Assembly (NCBI RefSeq): GCF_035984545.1 | Contig: NZ_JAXCHP010000001.1 | Coordinates: 1,364,001-1,428,000, forward strand | Direction: 5' to 3' | Source: Cryobacterium sp. GrIS_2_6 | GTDB lineage: Bacteria; Actinomycetota; Actinomycetes; Actinomycetales; Microbacteriaceae | Length of the DNA: 64,000 nt | Part shown: positions 44,683 to 52,931 of the stretch, piece by piece | Numbering within the stretch: position 1 is the stretch's first letter | How the letters are laid out: the number at the start of each line of letters is the position of its first letter | Made by a program: the position numbers and the translations under genes | Notes under the pieces: model-generated | What the model was told of the DNA's origin: nothing | Seen by the model: the letters and a program-made list of their open reading frames with translations, nothing else | Database searches by the model: none

Positions 44683-45396
44683 GTGAAGATCCTGATCGCA
44701 GACGACGACCCGCAGATCCTGCGTGCGCTGCGGGTCACCCTCGGCGCGCGCGGCTACGACGTCGTGACCGCCAGGGACGGCGCTGAGGCCCTCGCCGCGG
44801 CAGCGCATGAGCATCCCGACCTCGTGATGCTCGACCTCGGGATGCCGCACCTCGACGGGATCGAGGTCATCGCGGGCCTGCGCGGCTGGACCCAGATTCC
44901 GATCCTCGTCGTCTCAGGGCGCAGCGGCGCCGCCGACAAGGTCGACGCTCTCGACGCGGGAGCGGACGACTACGTCACGAAGCCGTTCTCCATCGACGAA
45001 CTGCTCGCCAGGATCCGCGCGCTCACCCGGAGGCTCGGCCCGGTCGACTCCGGAGCCGAACCGGTGATCATGCTCGGCACGATCGCCGTCGACCTCTCGG
45101 CACGGAGCGTCGTGCGCACGGGCACGGGTTCCGGGGGCGCTCCCGGAAAGCCGGAGGCCATCCGGCTCACCCCGACCGAGTGGCGCATCCTCGAGTTCCT
45201 GCTGCGCAACCCGGGGAAGCTCGTCTCCCGGCAGTCGTTGCTGACGGACATCTGGGGACCGCACCACACGACGGACTCCGGCTACCTGCGCCTTTACCTC
45301 GCCCAGCTGCGCAAGAAGCTCGAACCCGACCCGGCGCATCCGCGCTATCTGCTCACTGAGGCTGGAATGGGCTACCGCTTCACCCCCGATCCCTGA
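44683..45396 (+). CDS. kdpE: response regulator KdpE
   Basis: OmpR-type response regulator, 237 residues, that activates kdp transcription after phosphorylation by KdpD. The receiver domain has the acidic pocket IADDD and Asp51 in VMLDLGMPHLDG, with Lys in YVTKPFS. The C-terminal winged helix contains LTPTEWRILEFLLRNPGKLVS and YLRLYLAQLRKKLEPDP. The GTG start immediately follows the kdpD stop. It is the last gene of the kdp operon. Confidence 0.96.
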   Translation: MKILIADDDPQILRALRVTLGARGYDVVTARDGAEALAAAAHEHPDLVMLDLGMPHLDGIEVIAGLRGWTQIPILVVSGRSGAADKVDALDAGADDYVTKPFSIDELLARIRALTRRLGPVDSGAEPVIMLGTIAVDLSARSVVRTGTGSGGAPGKPEAIRLTPTEWRILEFLLRNPGKLVSRQSLLTDIWGPHHTTDSGYLRLYLAQLRKKLEPDPAHPRYLLTEAGMGYRFTPDP

Positions 45397-45415
45397 CCCG
45401 GCCCGCCCCCAACCG

Positions 45416-45491
45416 ATTCGACGGATTTTTTGCTCGGAAAGAGCTTCAAATACGTGGGTGACCCTGTTTTTAGGCAATTTCTCCGTCGAAT
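45416..45491. repeat. inverted repeat in AT-rich gap after kdpE
   Basis: ATTCGACGGA at 45416-45425 is repeated inverted as TCCGTCGAAT at 45482-45491, around a 56-base AT-rich core with T-runs (TTTTTT at 45425-45430). The base composition differs strongly from the flanks. It may be a bidirectional terminator for kdpE and the convergent ScyD/ScyE gene, or a remnant of a small mobile unit. Confidence 0.5.
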
Positions 45492-45506
45492 TGGTGAGGG
45501 CGAGGT

Positions 45507-46727
45507 TCAGTCGGTCGTGTCGTCGAGGGAGTCGCTCGCGGCGTGGCCACCCGTCAGCGGGATGCGCACGAGTTTGCCGACCGGGGTCGGCGCTCCGTTC
45601 GCGTCCGGAGTGATCGCATCTGTCGTGAGGTAGAGCGCACCGTGGCGCAACTCGATCGCGGCCGGCTGCGACACCGCCACGAGCGCACTCGGCGTGTCCG
45701 AACCGGATTGGAGCACCGACACCTGGCCGGCGCCGTCCGAACCGCCGAACAGCTCGGCGACGTAGATCGTGCCGTCTTCCTGCGAGACCGCGAGGCCCGT
45801 CGCACCGACGAACCCTGTCGCGACGAGTTCGACGTCACCAGAGTCCGGATCGACCCGGTACACCGAGCCGCGCGCGCCGAGGCTCGCGTCCTCTGGCCCG
45901 CCCGGGAGCGACGTGACATAGAGCCAACCGTCCGGGCCGAGCTCGACATCCGTCGGAACCGGTTCGAAGCGGTAGTCGTGACCTGCGGCACAAGCGGGGA
46001 AGCCGATGTAGGCGATCATCGCCGCGTCGATGGTGATCGGGTCGCTCGGCGGCAGAACCGAGGTGGTGGACACCGTGCCGTCCCAGTCGACGTGGAGGAT
46101 CGCGTTTCCACCGGCATCCGCGACGTACACCCCGTTCCACAGGGCGAGCGACGCGTACGGGTGCGTGTCGACGACCCCCATGTACGTCGCCGGGATGAAG
46201 GGCGGCAGGGCCGGATCGAACTGGGCGGCACACGCCGGGTCGAGGTCGACGAACCCGTAGCTGTTGCCCTGGTCCGGGTTCGCCGAATTCTCGTAGGCCC
46301 AGATGTCGGCGAGCTCAGCGTCGGTGCCGTCTGGCGCGATGGACCTGAGCGTGGCCGCGCTGTGGTCCTGGGCCACCCGGGCGTAGTAGACGGTGCCCTT
46401 CCGCGCGGTGACCGCGGAGATCTCCTCCCCGGGGGCGCTCGCAATGGTCGCTGTCGTTCCGTCGCGGGCCACCCTCGTGAGTTCGCCGGCGAAGTTCTGG
46501 CTGACGTAGACGGTGTTGTGCCTTCCGACCTCGAGGCTGAGCGGGCCGAGTAGGCCCTCCACGAGCGTCACCGGCGTGCCTGTTCCGTCCCCGGCGCCGT
46601 CGCCGTGTTCGGATCCCTGTCCGGCCGATGCCGGGGCGGCGCCGAAGAACGCCACCGCGAGGGAGGCGCACGCCACCCCCGCGACGAGCCCCCTGCGTAG
46701 TCCTGTTCCGTGCAGTGTCCTGGTCAT
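45507..46727 (-). CDS. secreted ScyD/ScyE family protein
   Basis: A 406-residue secreted protein. The N terminus has a signal peptide: a basic stretch (LRRG), a hydrophobic core (VACASLAVAFFGAAP) and an AxA-type cleavage site at ASA. The mature part is a beta-propeller-like array with repeated segments such as GRHNTVYVSQNFAGELTRV and NGVYVADAGGNAILHVD. TDVELGPDGWLYVTSLPGG is a further repeat. These features match the ScyD/ScyE family, named after cyanobacterial scytonemin genes although most members are unrelated to scytonemin. The ATG at 46727 is preferred; a GTG at 46745 adds six residues. It is divergent from the cox operon. The substrate is unknown. Confidence 0.82.
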   Translation of the reverse strand: MTRTLHGTGLRRGLVAGVACASLAVAFFGAAPASAGQGSEHGDGAGDGTGTPVTLVEGLLGPLSLEVGRHNTVYVSQNFAGELTRVARDGTTATIASAPGEEISAVTARKGTVYYARVAQDHSAATLRSIAPDGTDAELADIWAYENSANPDQGNSYGFVDLDPACAAQFDPALPPFIPATYMGVVDTHPYASLALWNGVYVADAGGNAILHVDWDGTVSTTSVLPPSDPITIDAAMIAYIGFPACAAGHDYRFEPVPTDVELGPDGWLYVTSLPGGPEDASLGARGSVYRVDPDSGDVELVATGFVGATGLAVSQEDGTIYVAELFGGSDGAGQVSVLQSGSDTPSALVAVSQPAAIELRHGALYLTTDAITPDANGAPTPVGKLVRIPLTGGHAASDSLDDTTD

Positions 46728-47067
46728 GATCTCTGTTCTCTTCACGATCGGCTCTCGCCACGACCGCTGAGAAAGAAGCGCCGGACGACAAGCGCTGCGC
46801 GGATACGCCGAGAGCAGATGACGATTGCATGTTGTCAAGCACCGCCGAGAGAACGTGTGATGCACAGCGTCTCCCAGGGAGGCCGGCACACACACGGGTG
46901 CCGACGCTGGCAGATTAATCCGAAGCCTGTGCGTTGTCTAGGTCTTTGCCATGAACCGAACGAAAATGCCCGATCGGCGGGTCATTGACTTCGCTGGGGC
47001 CCGGGGCCACTATGTGTGGCATCCAGTGCCCCCCATTCCGCAGGGCATTTCTCAATGGGGAGGGTCC
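46728..47067. other. 340-base divergent intergenic region, scy / cox
   Basis: No convincing gene. It holds the divergent promoters of the ScyD/ScyE gene and the cox operon. The cox side has the best promoter match in the window (see 46985-47013). An open frame continuous with coxM runs through it from 46951, but its codons lack a ribosome binding site and do not resemble CoxM. Confidence 0.6.
46985..47013 (+). promoter_or_regulatory. candidate cox operon promoter
   Basis: TTGACT (46985-46990), a 17-base spacer and CACTAT (47008-47013). Transcription would start near 47020, leaving a leader of about 48 bases before the coxM GTG. The -35 is close to sigma-70 consensus; the -10 is weaker. Confidence 0.5.
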
Positions 47068-47976
47068 GTGCAAATTCCGGCACCGTTCGAATACGCCCGC
47101 GCTGACACTGTCGACGACGCCATCGCACTGCTGTCCCGGCACGGCCCCGAGGCCCGCGTAATCGCGGGCGGCCACAGCCTCTTGCCAATGATGAAGCTCC
47201 GCCTCGCCAGGCCGGAATGGCTCATCGACATCAACGACCTGTTCGAACTCGACTTCGTGCTGCGGGACGGAGACCGGTTGCGGATCGGCGCCCTCACCCG
47301 GCACACGACCCTCCTCGAGTCCGCTGAGATCGCCGCGCTCTTCCCGATCGTCGGCGACGCCGAGCGAGTGATCGCAGACCCTATCGTCCGCAATCGCGGC
47401 ACGATCGGAGGTTCGCTCTGCCAGGCCGATCCTGCGGAGGACCTCGCGACGGTCTGCGATGTGCTCGGTGCCGAGGCGATCGTTCGCGGTCCCCTGGGCG
47501 AGCGGATGCTGACAATGACCGAGTTCCATCGCGGCGCCTACAAGACGGCGGTCGCCGCGGATGAGCTGCTCTGCGAGGTGCGCATCCCGATCCGGCCGCG
47601 CTCAGGAAGCGCGTACGAAAAGGTCGAGCGCAGGGTCGGCGACTGGGCCGTCGCCGCGGCAGGAGCCGCGCTCTCGTTCGCAGAGGACGGCACGATCGCG
47701 GAGGCATCCGTCGGCCTGACCGCCGTGGGGCTCGACGGCACGGTCGGCGCGGTCACGGAGCTGCTCCGCGGTGAACGCCCCGGCGAGCAGCTCTTCATCG
47801 AGGCCGGCCGCCTCGCAGCACTCGCGGCCGACCCGGTCGCCGACCAGCGCGGACCGATCGACTACAAGCGACACCTCGCCGACGAGCTCACCCGGCGCGT
47901 CCTGCGCCGCGCGACAGATCGTGTCGCGGACTTCGCCGGCGCGACCGGGCCCCCCACCACACCGCAGGAAGGCTGA
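47068..47976 (+). CDS. coxM: CO dehydrogenase medium (FAD) subunit
   Basis: FAD-binding subunit of aerobic carbon monoxide dehydrogenase that passes electrons from the iron-sulfur subunit to the respiratory chain. 302 residues. The FAD motifs are VIAGGHSLLPMMKLRLARP and RNRGTIGGSLCQADPAEDL. The C-terminal CO_deh_flav_C domain follows (YEKVERRVGDWAVAAAGAAL). The GTG at 47068 is chosen because GGGGAGGG lies five bases upstream and the product then starts MQIPAPFEY, as in homologues. coxS follows after four bases. Confidence 0.94.
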   Translation: MQIPAPFEYARADTVDDAIALLSRHGPEARVIAGGHSLLPMMKLRLARPEWLIDINDLFELDFVLRDGDRLRIGALTRHTTLLESAEIAALFPIVGDAERVIADPIVRNRGTIGGSLCQADPAEDLATVCDVLGAEAIVRGPLGERMLTMTEFHRGAYKTAVAADELLCEVRIPIRPRSGSAYEKVERRVGDWAVAAAGAALSFAEDGTIAEASVGLTAVGLDGTVGAVTELLRGERPGEQLFIEAGRLAALAADPVADQRGPIDYKRHLADELTRRVLRRATDRVADFAGATGPPTTPQEG

Positions 47977-47980
47977 ATCC

Positions 47981-48586
47981 ATGCAGATCACCATGACGGT
48001 GAACGGGACCGACGTGACCAACGAGGTCGAACCACGCGTCCTGCTCGTGCACTACATCCGCGACGTGCTGAGGCTGACCGGAACTCACTGGGGCTGCGAC
48101 ACCTCCAACTGCGGCACCTGCGTCGTGCTCATGGACGGGCAGCCGGTGAAGTCGTGCACCGTGCTCGCGGCGATGGCCGATGGTCATGCGATCACGACGG
48201 TCGAAGGCCTCGCCACCGGTGGCACCCTCGACCCCGTGCAGCAGGGCTTCATGGAGGAACACGGGCTGCAGTGCGGATTCTGCACCCCGGGCATGATGCT
48301 CACCGCCCGCGCTCTCCTCGACGTGAACCCGCACCCCGACGATACCGAGATCCGCCGGGCGATCTCGGGGCAGATCTGCCGCTGCACCGGCTACGCGACG
48401 ATCGTCCGTTCGGTGCACTGGGCAGCAGACCACCCGGCGGGCCTGACCGAAGCGGATGCCGACGGTGGCGACCCCGCCGCGCTCGACGACTCGGCGGGCA
48501 CGACCACGGAACCGGGCGCCGCGGCGGCGGAAGCGGCCCGGGCGATCCCGGCCTCGCAGACTGAACCGGAAGAGGTGACCGCATGA
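47981..48586 (+). CDS. coxS: CO dehydrogenase small (2Fe-2S) subunit
   Basis: Two-cluster iron-sulfur subunit that carries electrons from the molybdenum site to FAD. The plant-type cluster is bound by Cys39, Cys44, Cys47 and Cys59 (CDTSNCGTC...C). The second is bound by Cys98, Cys101, Cys133 and Cys135 (CGFC...CRC). The conserved fold ends near residue 150. A further tail of about 50 residues, rich in Ala, Asp, Glu and Thr, is longer than usual and looks unstructured. GGAAGG precedes the ATG at 47981. Its stop overlaps the coxL start by four bases. Confidence 0.95.
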   Translation: MQITMTVNGTDVTNEVEPRVLLVHYIRDVLRLTGTHWGCDTSNCGTCVVLMDGQPVKSCTVLAAMADGHAITTVEGLATGGTLDPVQQGFMEEHGLQCGFCTPGMMLTARALLDVNPHPDDTEIRRAISGQICRCTGYATIVRSVHWAADHPAGLTEADADGGDPAALDDSAGTTTEPGAAAAEAARAIPASQTEPEEVTA

Positions 48587-50976
48587 CCATCCTGCAGGAA
48601 CACGCACCCAACCCGGCGGCGGACGACGAGGGCCGCCCGATCGGCTACGGTCGGCTGCAACGCAAGGAAGACCCCCGTTTCGTGCGCGGCCGCGGCCACT
48701 ACGTCGACGACATCGCGCTGCCCGGAATGCTGCACGGCGCGATCCTGCGCTCACCGGTCGCGCATGCCCGGCTGGTCTCGATCGACACGACCGCCGCCCT
48801 CGCCCACCCGGGCGTCGTCGCCGTCATCACGGGGGCCGACCTGCTCGGCCTCGGCCTCGCGTGGGCGCCGACCCTCTCCGCCGACGTGCAGGCGGTGCTC
48901 GTGACCGATAAAGTGCGCTTTCAGGGCCAGGAGGTCGCGTTCGTCGTCGCGGAGGACCGCTACGCCGCCCGGGACGCACTCGAACTCATCGAGGTCGACT
49001 ACGACGTGCTGCCGCCTGTCGTCGACGCCAGGAAGGCGCTCGACGCCGACGCACCGGTCGTTCGCGACGAGATGGAAGGGCGCACCGACAACCACATCTT
49101 CGACTGGGAGGCAGGCAACAAAGCCGAGACGGATGCCGTCTTCGCCGCAGCAGACGTCGTCGTCAGCCAGGAGATCGTCTACCCGCGATCGCACCCGGCT
49201 CCCATGGAGACCTGCGGCGCCGTCGCAGACTTCGACGCGGTGACCGGCAAGCTCACCCTCTACGAGACGAGCCAGGCCCCGCACGCCCACCGGACCCTGT
49301 TCGCCATGGTCGCGGGCATCCCGGAGCACAAGATCCGGATCGTCTCCCCCGACATCGGCGGCGGTTTCGGCAACAAGGTCGGCATCTACCCGGGCTACAT
49401 CCTCGCCGTCGTCGGCTCGATCGTGACCGGCAAACCGGTGAAATGGATGGAGGACCGCTCGGAGAACCTGATGTCGACCTCCTTCGCCCGCGACTACATC
49501 ATGCAGGGCGAGATCGCCGCGACGAAAGACGGCAGGATCCTCGCCGTGCGCACCAACGTCCTCGCCGACCACGGTGCCTTCAACGCCACGGCGCAGCCGA
49601 CGAAGTATCCGGCCGGCTTCTTCCACATCTTCACCGGAAGCTACGACCTCCAGGCGGCGCATTGCTCGGTGACCGGCGTGTACACGAACAAGGCGCCCGG
49701 CGGTGTCGCATATGCGTGCTCCTTCCGGGTCACAGAGGCCGTCTACCTCGTGGAGCGGCTTGTCGACATCCTGGCCGCGAAGCTCGAGATGGACCCGGCG
49801 GAACTGCGCCTGAAGAACCTGATCAAGCCAGAGCAGTTCCCCTATCCGAACAAGACCGGCTGGGAGTACGACTCCGGGGACTACGAGCGTGCGCTGCGGC
49901 TCTCGATGAAGATGGCCGGGTACGACAACCTGCGACGGGAGCAGCAGGCCAAACGCGACCGCGGCGAACTGATGGGTATCGGTATCTCATTCTTCACCGA
50001 AACGGTCGGTGCCGGCCCGCGCAAGCACATGGACATCGTCGGCCTCGGCATGAACGACGGCGCGGAACTGCGCGTGCACCCCACCGGCAAGGCGGTGGTG
50101 CGCATCTCGGTGCAGAGCCAGGGGCAGGGCCACGAGACGACCTTCGCCCAGATCGTCGCTGAGGAGATCGGCATCCCGCCAGAGGACATCGACGTCGTGC
50201 ACGGCGACACCGACCAGACGCCGTTCGGTCTCGGCACATACGGCAGCCGGTCGACCCCGGTCAGTGGCGCTGCCGTAGCCCTCGTCGCCCGCAAGGTGCG
50301 CGAGAAGGCCCGGTTCATCGCCGCCGCCATGCTCGAGACCCGCGCGGAAGACCTCGAATGGGAGAAGGGCCGCTGGTTCGTGAAGGGCGACCCGAGCGTC
50401 GGCAAGACCATCGCCGAGATCGCGATGGGCGCATACGGCACCGTCGCCCTGCCGGAGGGGATCGACGGCAATCTCGACGCCGAGGTGACCTACGACCCGC
50501 CGAACCTGACCTTCCCCTTCGGCGCCTACATCTGCGTCGTCGACGTCGACCCCGGCACCGGGCACGTCACGGTGCGCCGGTTCGTCGCCGTCGACGACTG
50601 CGGTACCCGGATCAACCCGATGATCATCGAGGGCCAGGTGCACGGGGGCCTGACCGATGGCGTCGGCATGGCGCTCATGCAGTTCATCGAATTCGACGAG
50701 TCGGGCAACAACCTCGGCGGCTCCTTCATGGACTACCTCATCCCGACCGCGATGGAGGTGCCGGACTGGGAGACCGGGTACACCGTGACCCCCTCGCCGC
50801 ACCACCCGATCGGAGCGAAGGGCATCGGAGAGTCCGCGACGGTCGGTTCGCCCCCCGCGATCGTCAACGCGGTCGTCGACGCCCTCTCCCCGTTCGGAAT
50901 CACGCACATGGACATGCCGTGCACGCCGGCACGGGTGTGGGCGGCCATCCAGGGTCGTCCCCGCCCGCCGATCTGA
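48583..50976 (+). CDS. coxL: CO dehydrogenase large (Mo-Cu) subunit, form I
   Basis: Catalytic subunit that oxidises CO with water to CO2 at a [CuSMoO2] centre bound to molybdopterin cytosine dinucleotide. 797 residues. The form I active-site signature AYACSFR occupies 376-382, with Cys379 as the copper ligand; this separates true CO dehydrogenases from form II or xanthine dehydrogenase-like proteins. Other molybdopterin motifs are DIGGGFGNKVGIYPG, AHRTL and GAKGIGESATVG, the last holding the catalytic Glu. ATG at 48583 overlaps coxS by four bases (ATGA). The host could use trace CO as an energy supplement. Confidence 0.97.
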   Translation: MTILQEHAPNPAADDEGRPIGYGRLQRKEDPRFVRGRGHYVDDIALPGMLHGAILRSPVAHARLVSIDTTAALAHPGVVAVITGADLLGLGLAWAPTLSADVQAVLVTDKVRFQGQEVAFVVAEDRYAARDALELIEVDYDVLPPVVDARKALDADAPVVRDEMEGRTDNHIFDWEAGNKAETDAVFAAADVVVSQEIVYPRSHPAPMETCGAVADFDAVTGKLTLYETSQAPHAHRTLFAMVAGIPEHKIRIVSPDIGGGFGNKVGIYPGYILAVVGSIVTGKPVKWMEDRSENLMSTSFARDYIMQGEIAATKDGRILAVRTNVLADHGAFNATAQPTKYPAGFFHIFTGSYDLQAAHCSVTGVYTNKAPGGVAYACSFRVTEAVYLVERLVDILAAKLEMDPAELRLKNLIKPEQFPYPNKTGWEYDSGDYERALRLSMKMAGYDNLRREQQAKRDRGELMGIGISFFTETVGAGPRKHMDIVGLGMNDGAELRVHPTGKAVVRISVQSQGQGHETTFAQIVAEEIGIPPEDIDVVHGDTDQTPFGLGTYGSRSTPVSGAAVALVARKVREKARFIAAAMLETRAEDLEWEKGRWFVKGDPSVGKTIAEIAMGAYGTVALPEGIDGNLDAEVTYDPPNLTFPFGAYICVVDVDPGTGHVTVRRFVAVDDCGTRINPMIIEGQVHGGLTDGVGMALMQFIEFDESGNNLGGSFMDYLIPTAMEVPDWETGYTVTPSPHHPIGAKGIGESATVGSPPAIVNAVVDALSPFGITHMDMPCTPARVWAAIQGRPRPPI

Positions 50977-50987
50977 TTGCCGGGCCG

Positions 50988-51989
50988 ATGCCACCGATTC
51001 CGGACGCTCTCGCCCGCAGGGCGCACGAACTCACCGAACGCCGCGAGCCGTTCGTCCGCGCCACCGTCGTACGCGCCCAGCGCCCGACGAGCGCGCACGC
51101 CGGTGACACCGCCGTTGTGGATGCCGCCGGCCGGATCGACGGGTTCGTCGGCGGCGCCTGCGTCGAGGCATCCGTTCGGTACTACGGGCTCAGGCAACTC
51201 GCCGCACGCGAGCCCCTCCTTCTCAGGGTCGTGCCCGAGGACCCGTCCGGCGCGGCCGAGGACGGCGCTGTCGAGGTGCGGAACCCGTGCCTCAGCGGGG
51301 GCGCCGTCGAGATCTTTCTCGAGCCATGGCATCCGGCACCGCGGGTCGTCGTCCTCGGCGCGACACCGGTCGCGCGGGCCCTCGCCACGATCGGGGTAGA
51401 CCTCGGCTTCGACGTCGAGCTCACCGAGACGATCGGCGCCCCGGGCACGGCCACGTCACCGCGCCGGGACGACGCCGCACTCATCGTCGCGTCCCACGGC
51501 CGGGAAGAGGAACCCGCCCTCGAGGCGGCCCTCCGCGCGGGGGTGCCCTATGTCGCGCTCGTCGCGAGCCCCAGCCGGGGCGCCGCAGTGCTCGCCTCCC
51601 TCAACGTCGACGCCGAGCAACGCGCCAGGGTGTTCAACCCTGCGGGACTCGACCTCGGCGGCCGGACCCCCGGCGAGATCGCGGTGTCGGTCTTCGCGCA
51701 ATTCGTCGCCGAACGTTTCAGGCTCCGGTCGGCGGGGCTCGCCGGAGCTACCGGGGCCCTGCCGCTCCCGGCGTCCCCGGGGGAGGCCGACGCGACGTCG
51801 GAGCCTCCGAGCGCCACTGATCCTGTCTGCGGGATGACGATTGCCGCCCTGCCCACGAGCCTGCACTACGAGCACGCGGGGACAACACACTTCTTCTGCT
51901 CCCCCGGATGTCGCGCGGCCTTCGTCGCAGATCCAGAGCGCTTCGCCCTCACGAAGACCCACGTCCACACCTCTACCGTGGAGCACTGA
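50988..51989 (+). CDS. XdhC-family cox accessory protein fused to a YHS domain (CoxF-like)
   Basis: A 333-residue fusion. Residues 1 to about 85 are the N-terminal XdhC domain (RPTSAHAGDTAVVDAAGRID, GFVGGACVEASV). Residues about 115-250 are the Rossmann-like XdhC C-terminal domain (RVVVLGATPVARALA, GLDLGGRTPGEIAVSV). From about 278 a YHS domain follows: DPVCGM, then HYEHAGTTHFFCSPGCRAAF. Its cysteines resemble the YHS module of copper-handling proteins. XdhC proteins bind molybdenum cofactor before insertion, and CoxF is implicated in copper insertion. The fusion therefore suggests delivery of copper to the Mo-Cu centre, which is inference. The protein ends HVHTSTVEH, with additional possible metal ligands. 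Confidence 0.85.
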   Translation: MPPIPDALARRAHELTERREPFVRATVVRAQRPTSAHAGDTAVVDAAGRIDGFVGGACVEASVRYYGLRQLAAREPLLLRVVPEDPSGAAEDGAVEVRNPCLSGGAVEIFLEPWHPAPRVVVLGATPVARALATIGVDLGFDVELTETIGAPGTATSPRRDDAALIVASHGREEEPALEAALRAGVPYVALVASPSRGAAVLASLNVDAEQRARVFNPAGLDLGGRTPGEIAVSVFAQFVAERFRLRSAGLAGATGALPLPASPGEADATSEPPSATDPVCGMTIAALPTSLHYEHAGTTHFFCSPGCRAAFVADPERFALTKTHVHTSTVEH

Positions 51990-51991
51990 CC

Positions 51992-52930
51992 ATGGCACCG
52001 AGCGTTGAGGGAATCCCCTCGAGCCCGGCCAGGGGCGGGGCGACGTCCGCGGTCCGGGCGCTGTTCCCTGACGTGCCTGCACTGCAGACTGCGCTCGCCG
52101 CGGAGGACTACCTCGCAGACGAAGGCCTCGCGACGGCCCTCTTCCTCGCGGTGCGCCTGCCGCAGCCGATCCTGCTCGAGGGCGAACCGGGCGTCGGCAA
52201 GACCGAGGCGGCCAAGGCGCTCGCGAGGGCGCTCGACACGCCCCTGTTCCGGCTCCAGTGCTACGAGGGAATCGACGCGGGCGAGGCCCTGTACGAGTGG
52301 AACTACCCGCGCCAGCTCCTGGCGATCCGGCTCGCGGAGGCCAGCGGATCAGGGATCGACGAGGATGCGCTGTTCGGGCCGGAGTACCTGCGGCGACGCC
52401 CCCTCCTGCAGGCTATCGAACACCCCGGTCCCCGGCCGGCCGTGCTGCTGCTCGACGAGATCGATCGTGCGGACGCCGAGTTCGAAGCCTTCACCCTCGA
52501 ACTACTCGCCGAGGCCGCCGTGACGATCCCCGAGCTCGGCACGATCAGGGCCGCGGTGCCGCCGATCGTGATCCTGACCTCGAACCGCACCCGCGACCTG
52601 CACGACGCCCTCACCCGGCGGTGTCTTTACCACTGGATCGACTACCCGAGCCCGGAACGGATCGCCGAGATCGTGCGCCGCCGGGTGCCCGGCAGTACCG
52701 AACGCCTCGCCCTCGACGCCGCGACCGCGATCACCCGGCTGCGCTCCCTCGACCTCGTCAAACCACCCGGCATCGCCGAGGCCATCGACTGGGCGGCTGC
52801 GCTCGCCGTTCTCGGCGCCGACCGTCTTGATCCGCAGTACGTCGTCCAGACCTGGGGGTCCCTGATCAAGAACAGGGACGACCTCGATCTCGCGCTCGCG
52901 CGCGGGGCCGACTGGATGGCCGGGAGCTGA
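51992..52930 (+). CDS. coxD: MoxR-type AAA+ ATPase, cox maturation
   Basis: A 312-residue AAA+ ATPase of the MoxR group. Walker A is LEGEPGVGKTEAAKAL, Walker B is LLLDEIDRAD and sensor 1 is ILTSNRTRDL; the arginine-finger region TRRCLYHWIDYP follows. In Oligotropha CoxD is needed to sulfurate the Mo-Cu centre and works with the VWA protein CoxE. It begins two bases after the XdhC-YHS gene and ends one base before coxE. Confidence 0.93.
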   Translation: MAPSVEGIPSSPARGGATSAVRALFPDVPALQTALAAEDYLADEGLATALFLAVRLPQPILLEGEPGVGKTEAAKALARALDTPLFRLQCYEGIDAGEALYEWNYPRQLLAIRLAEASGSGIDEDALFGPEYLRRRPLLQAIEHPGPRPAVLLLDEIDRADAEFEAFTLELLAEAAVTIPELGTIRAAVPPIVILTSNRTRDLHDALTRRCLYHWIDYPSPERIAEIVRRRVPGSTERLALDAATAITRLRSLDLVKPPGIAEAIDWAAALAVLGADRLDPQYVVQTWGSLIKNRDDLDLALARGADWMAGS

Positions 52931-52931
52931 C

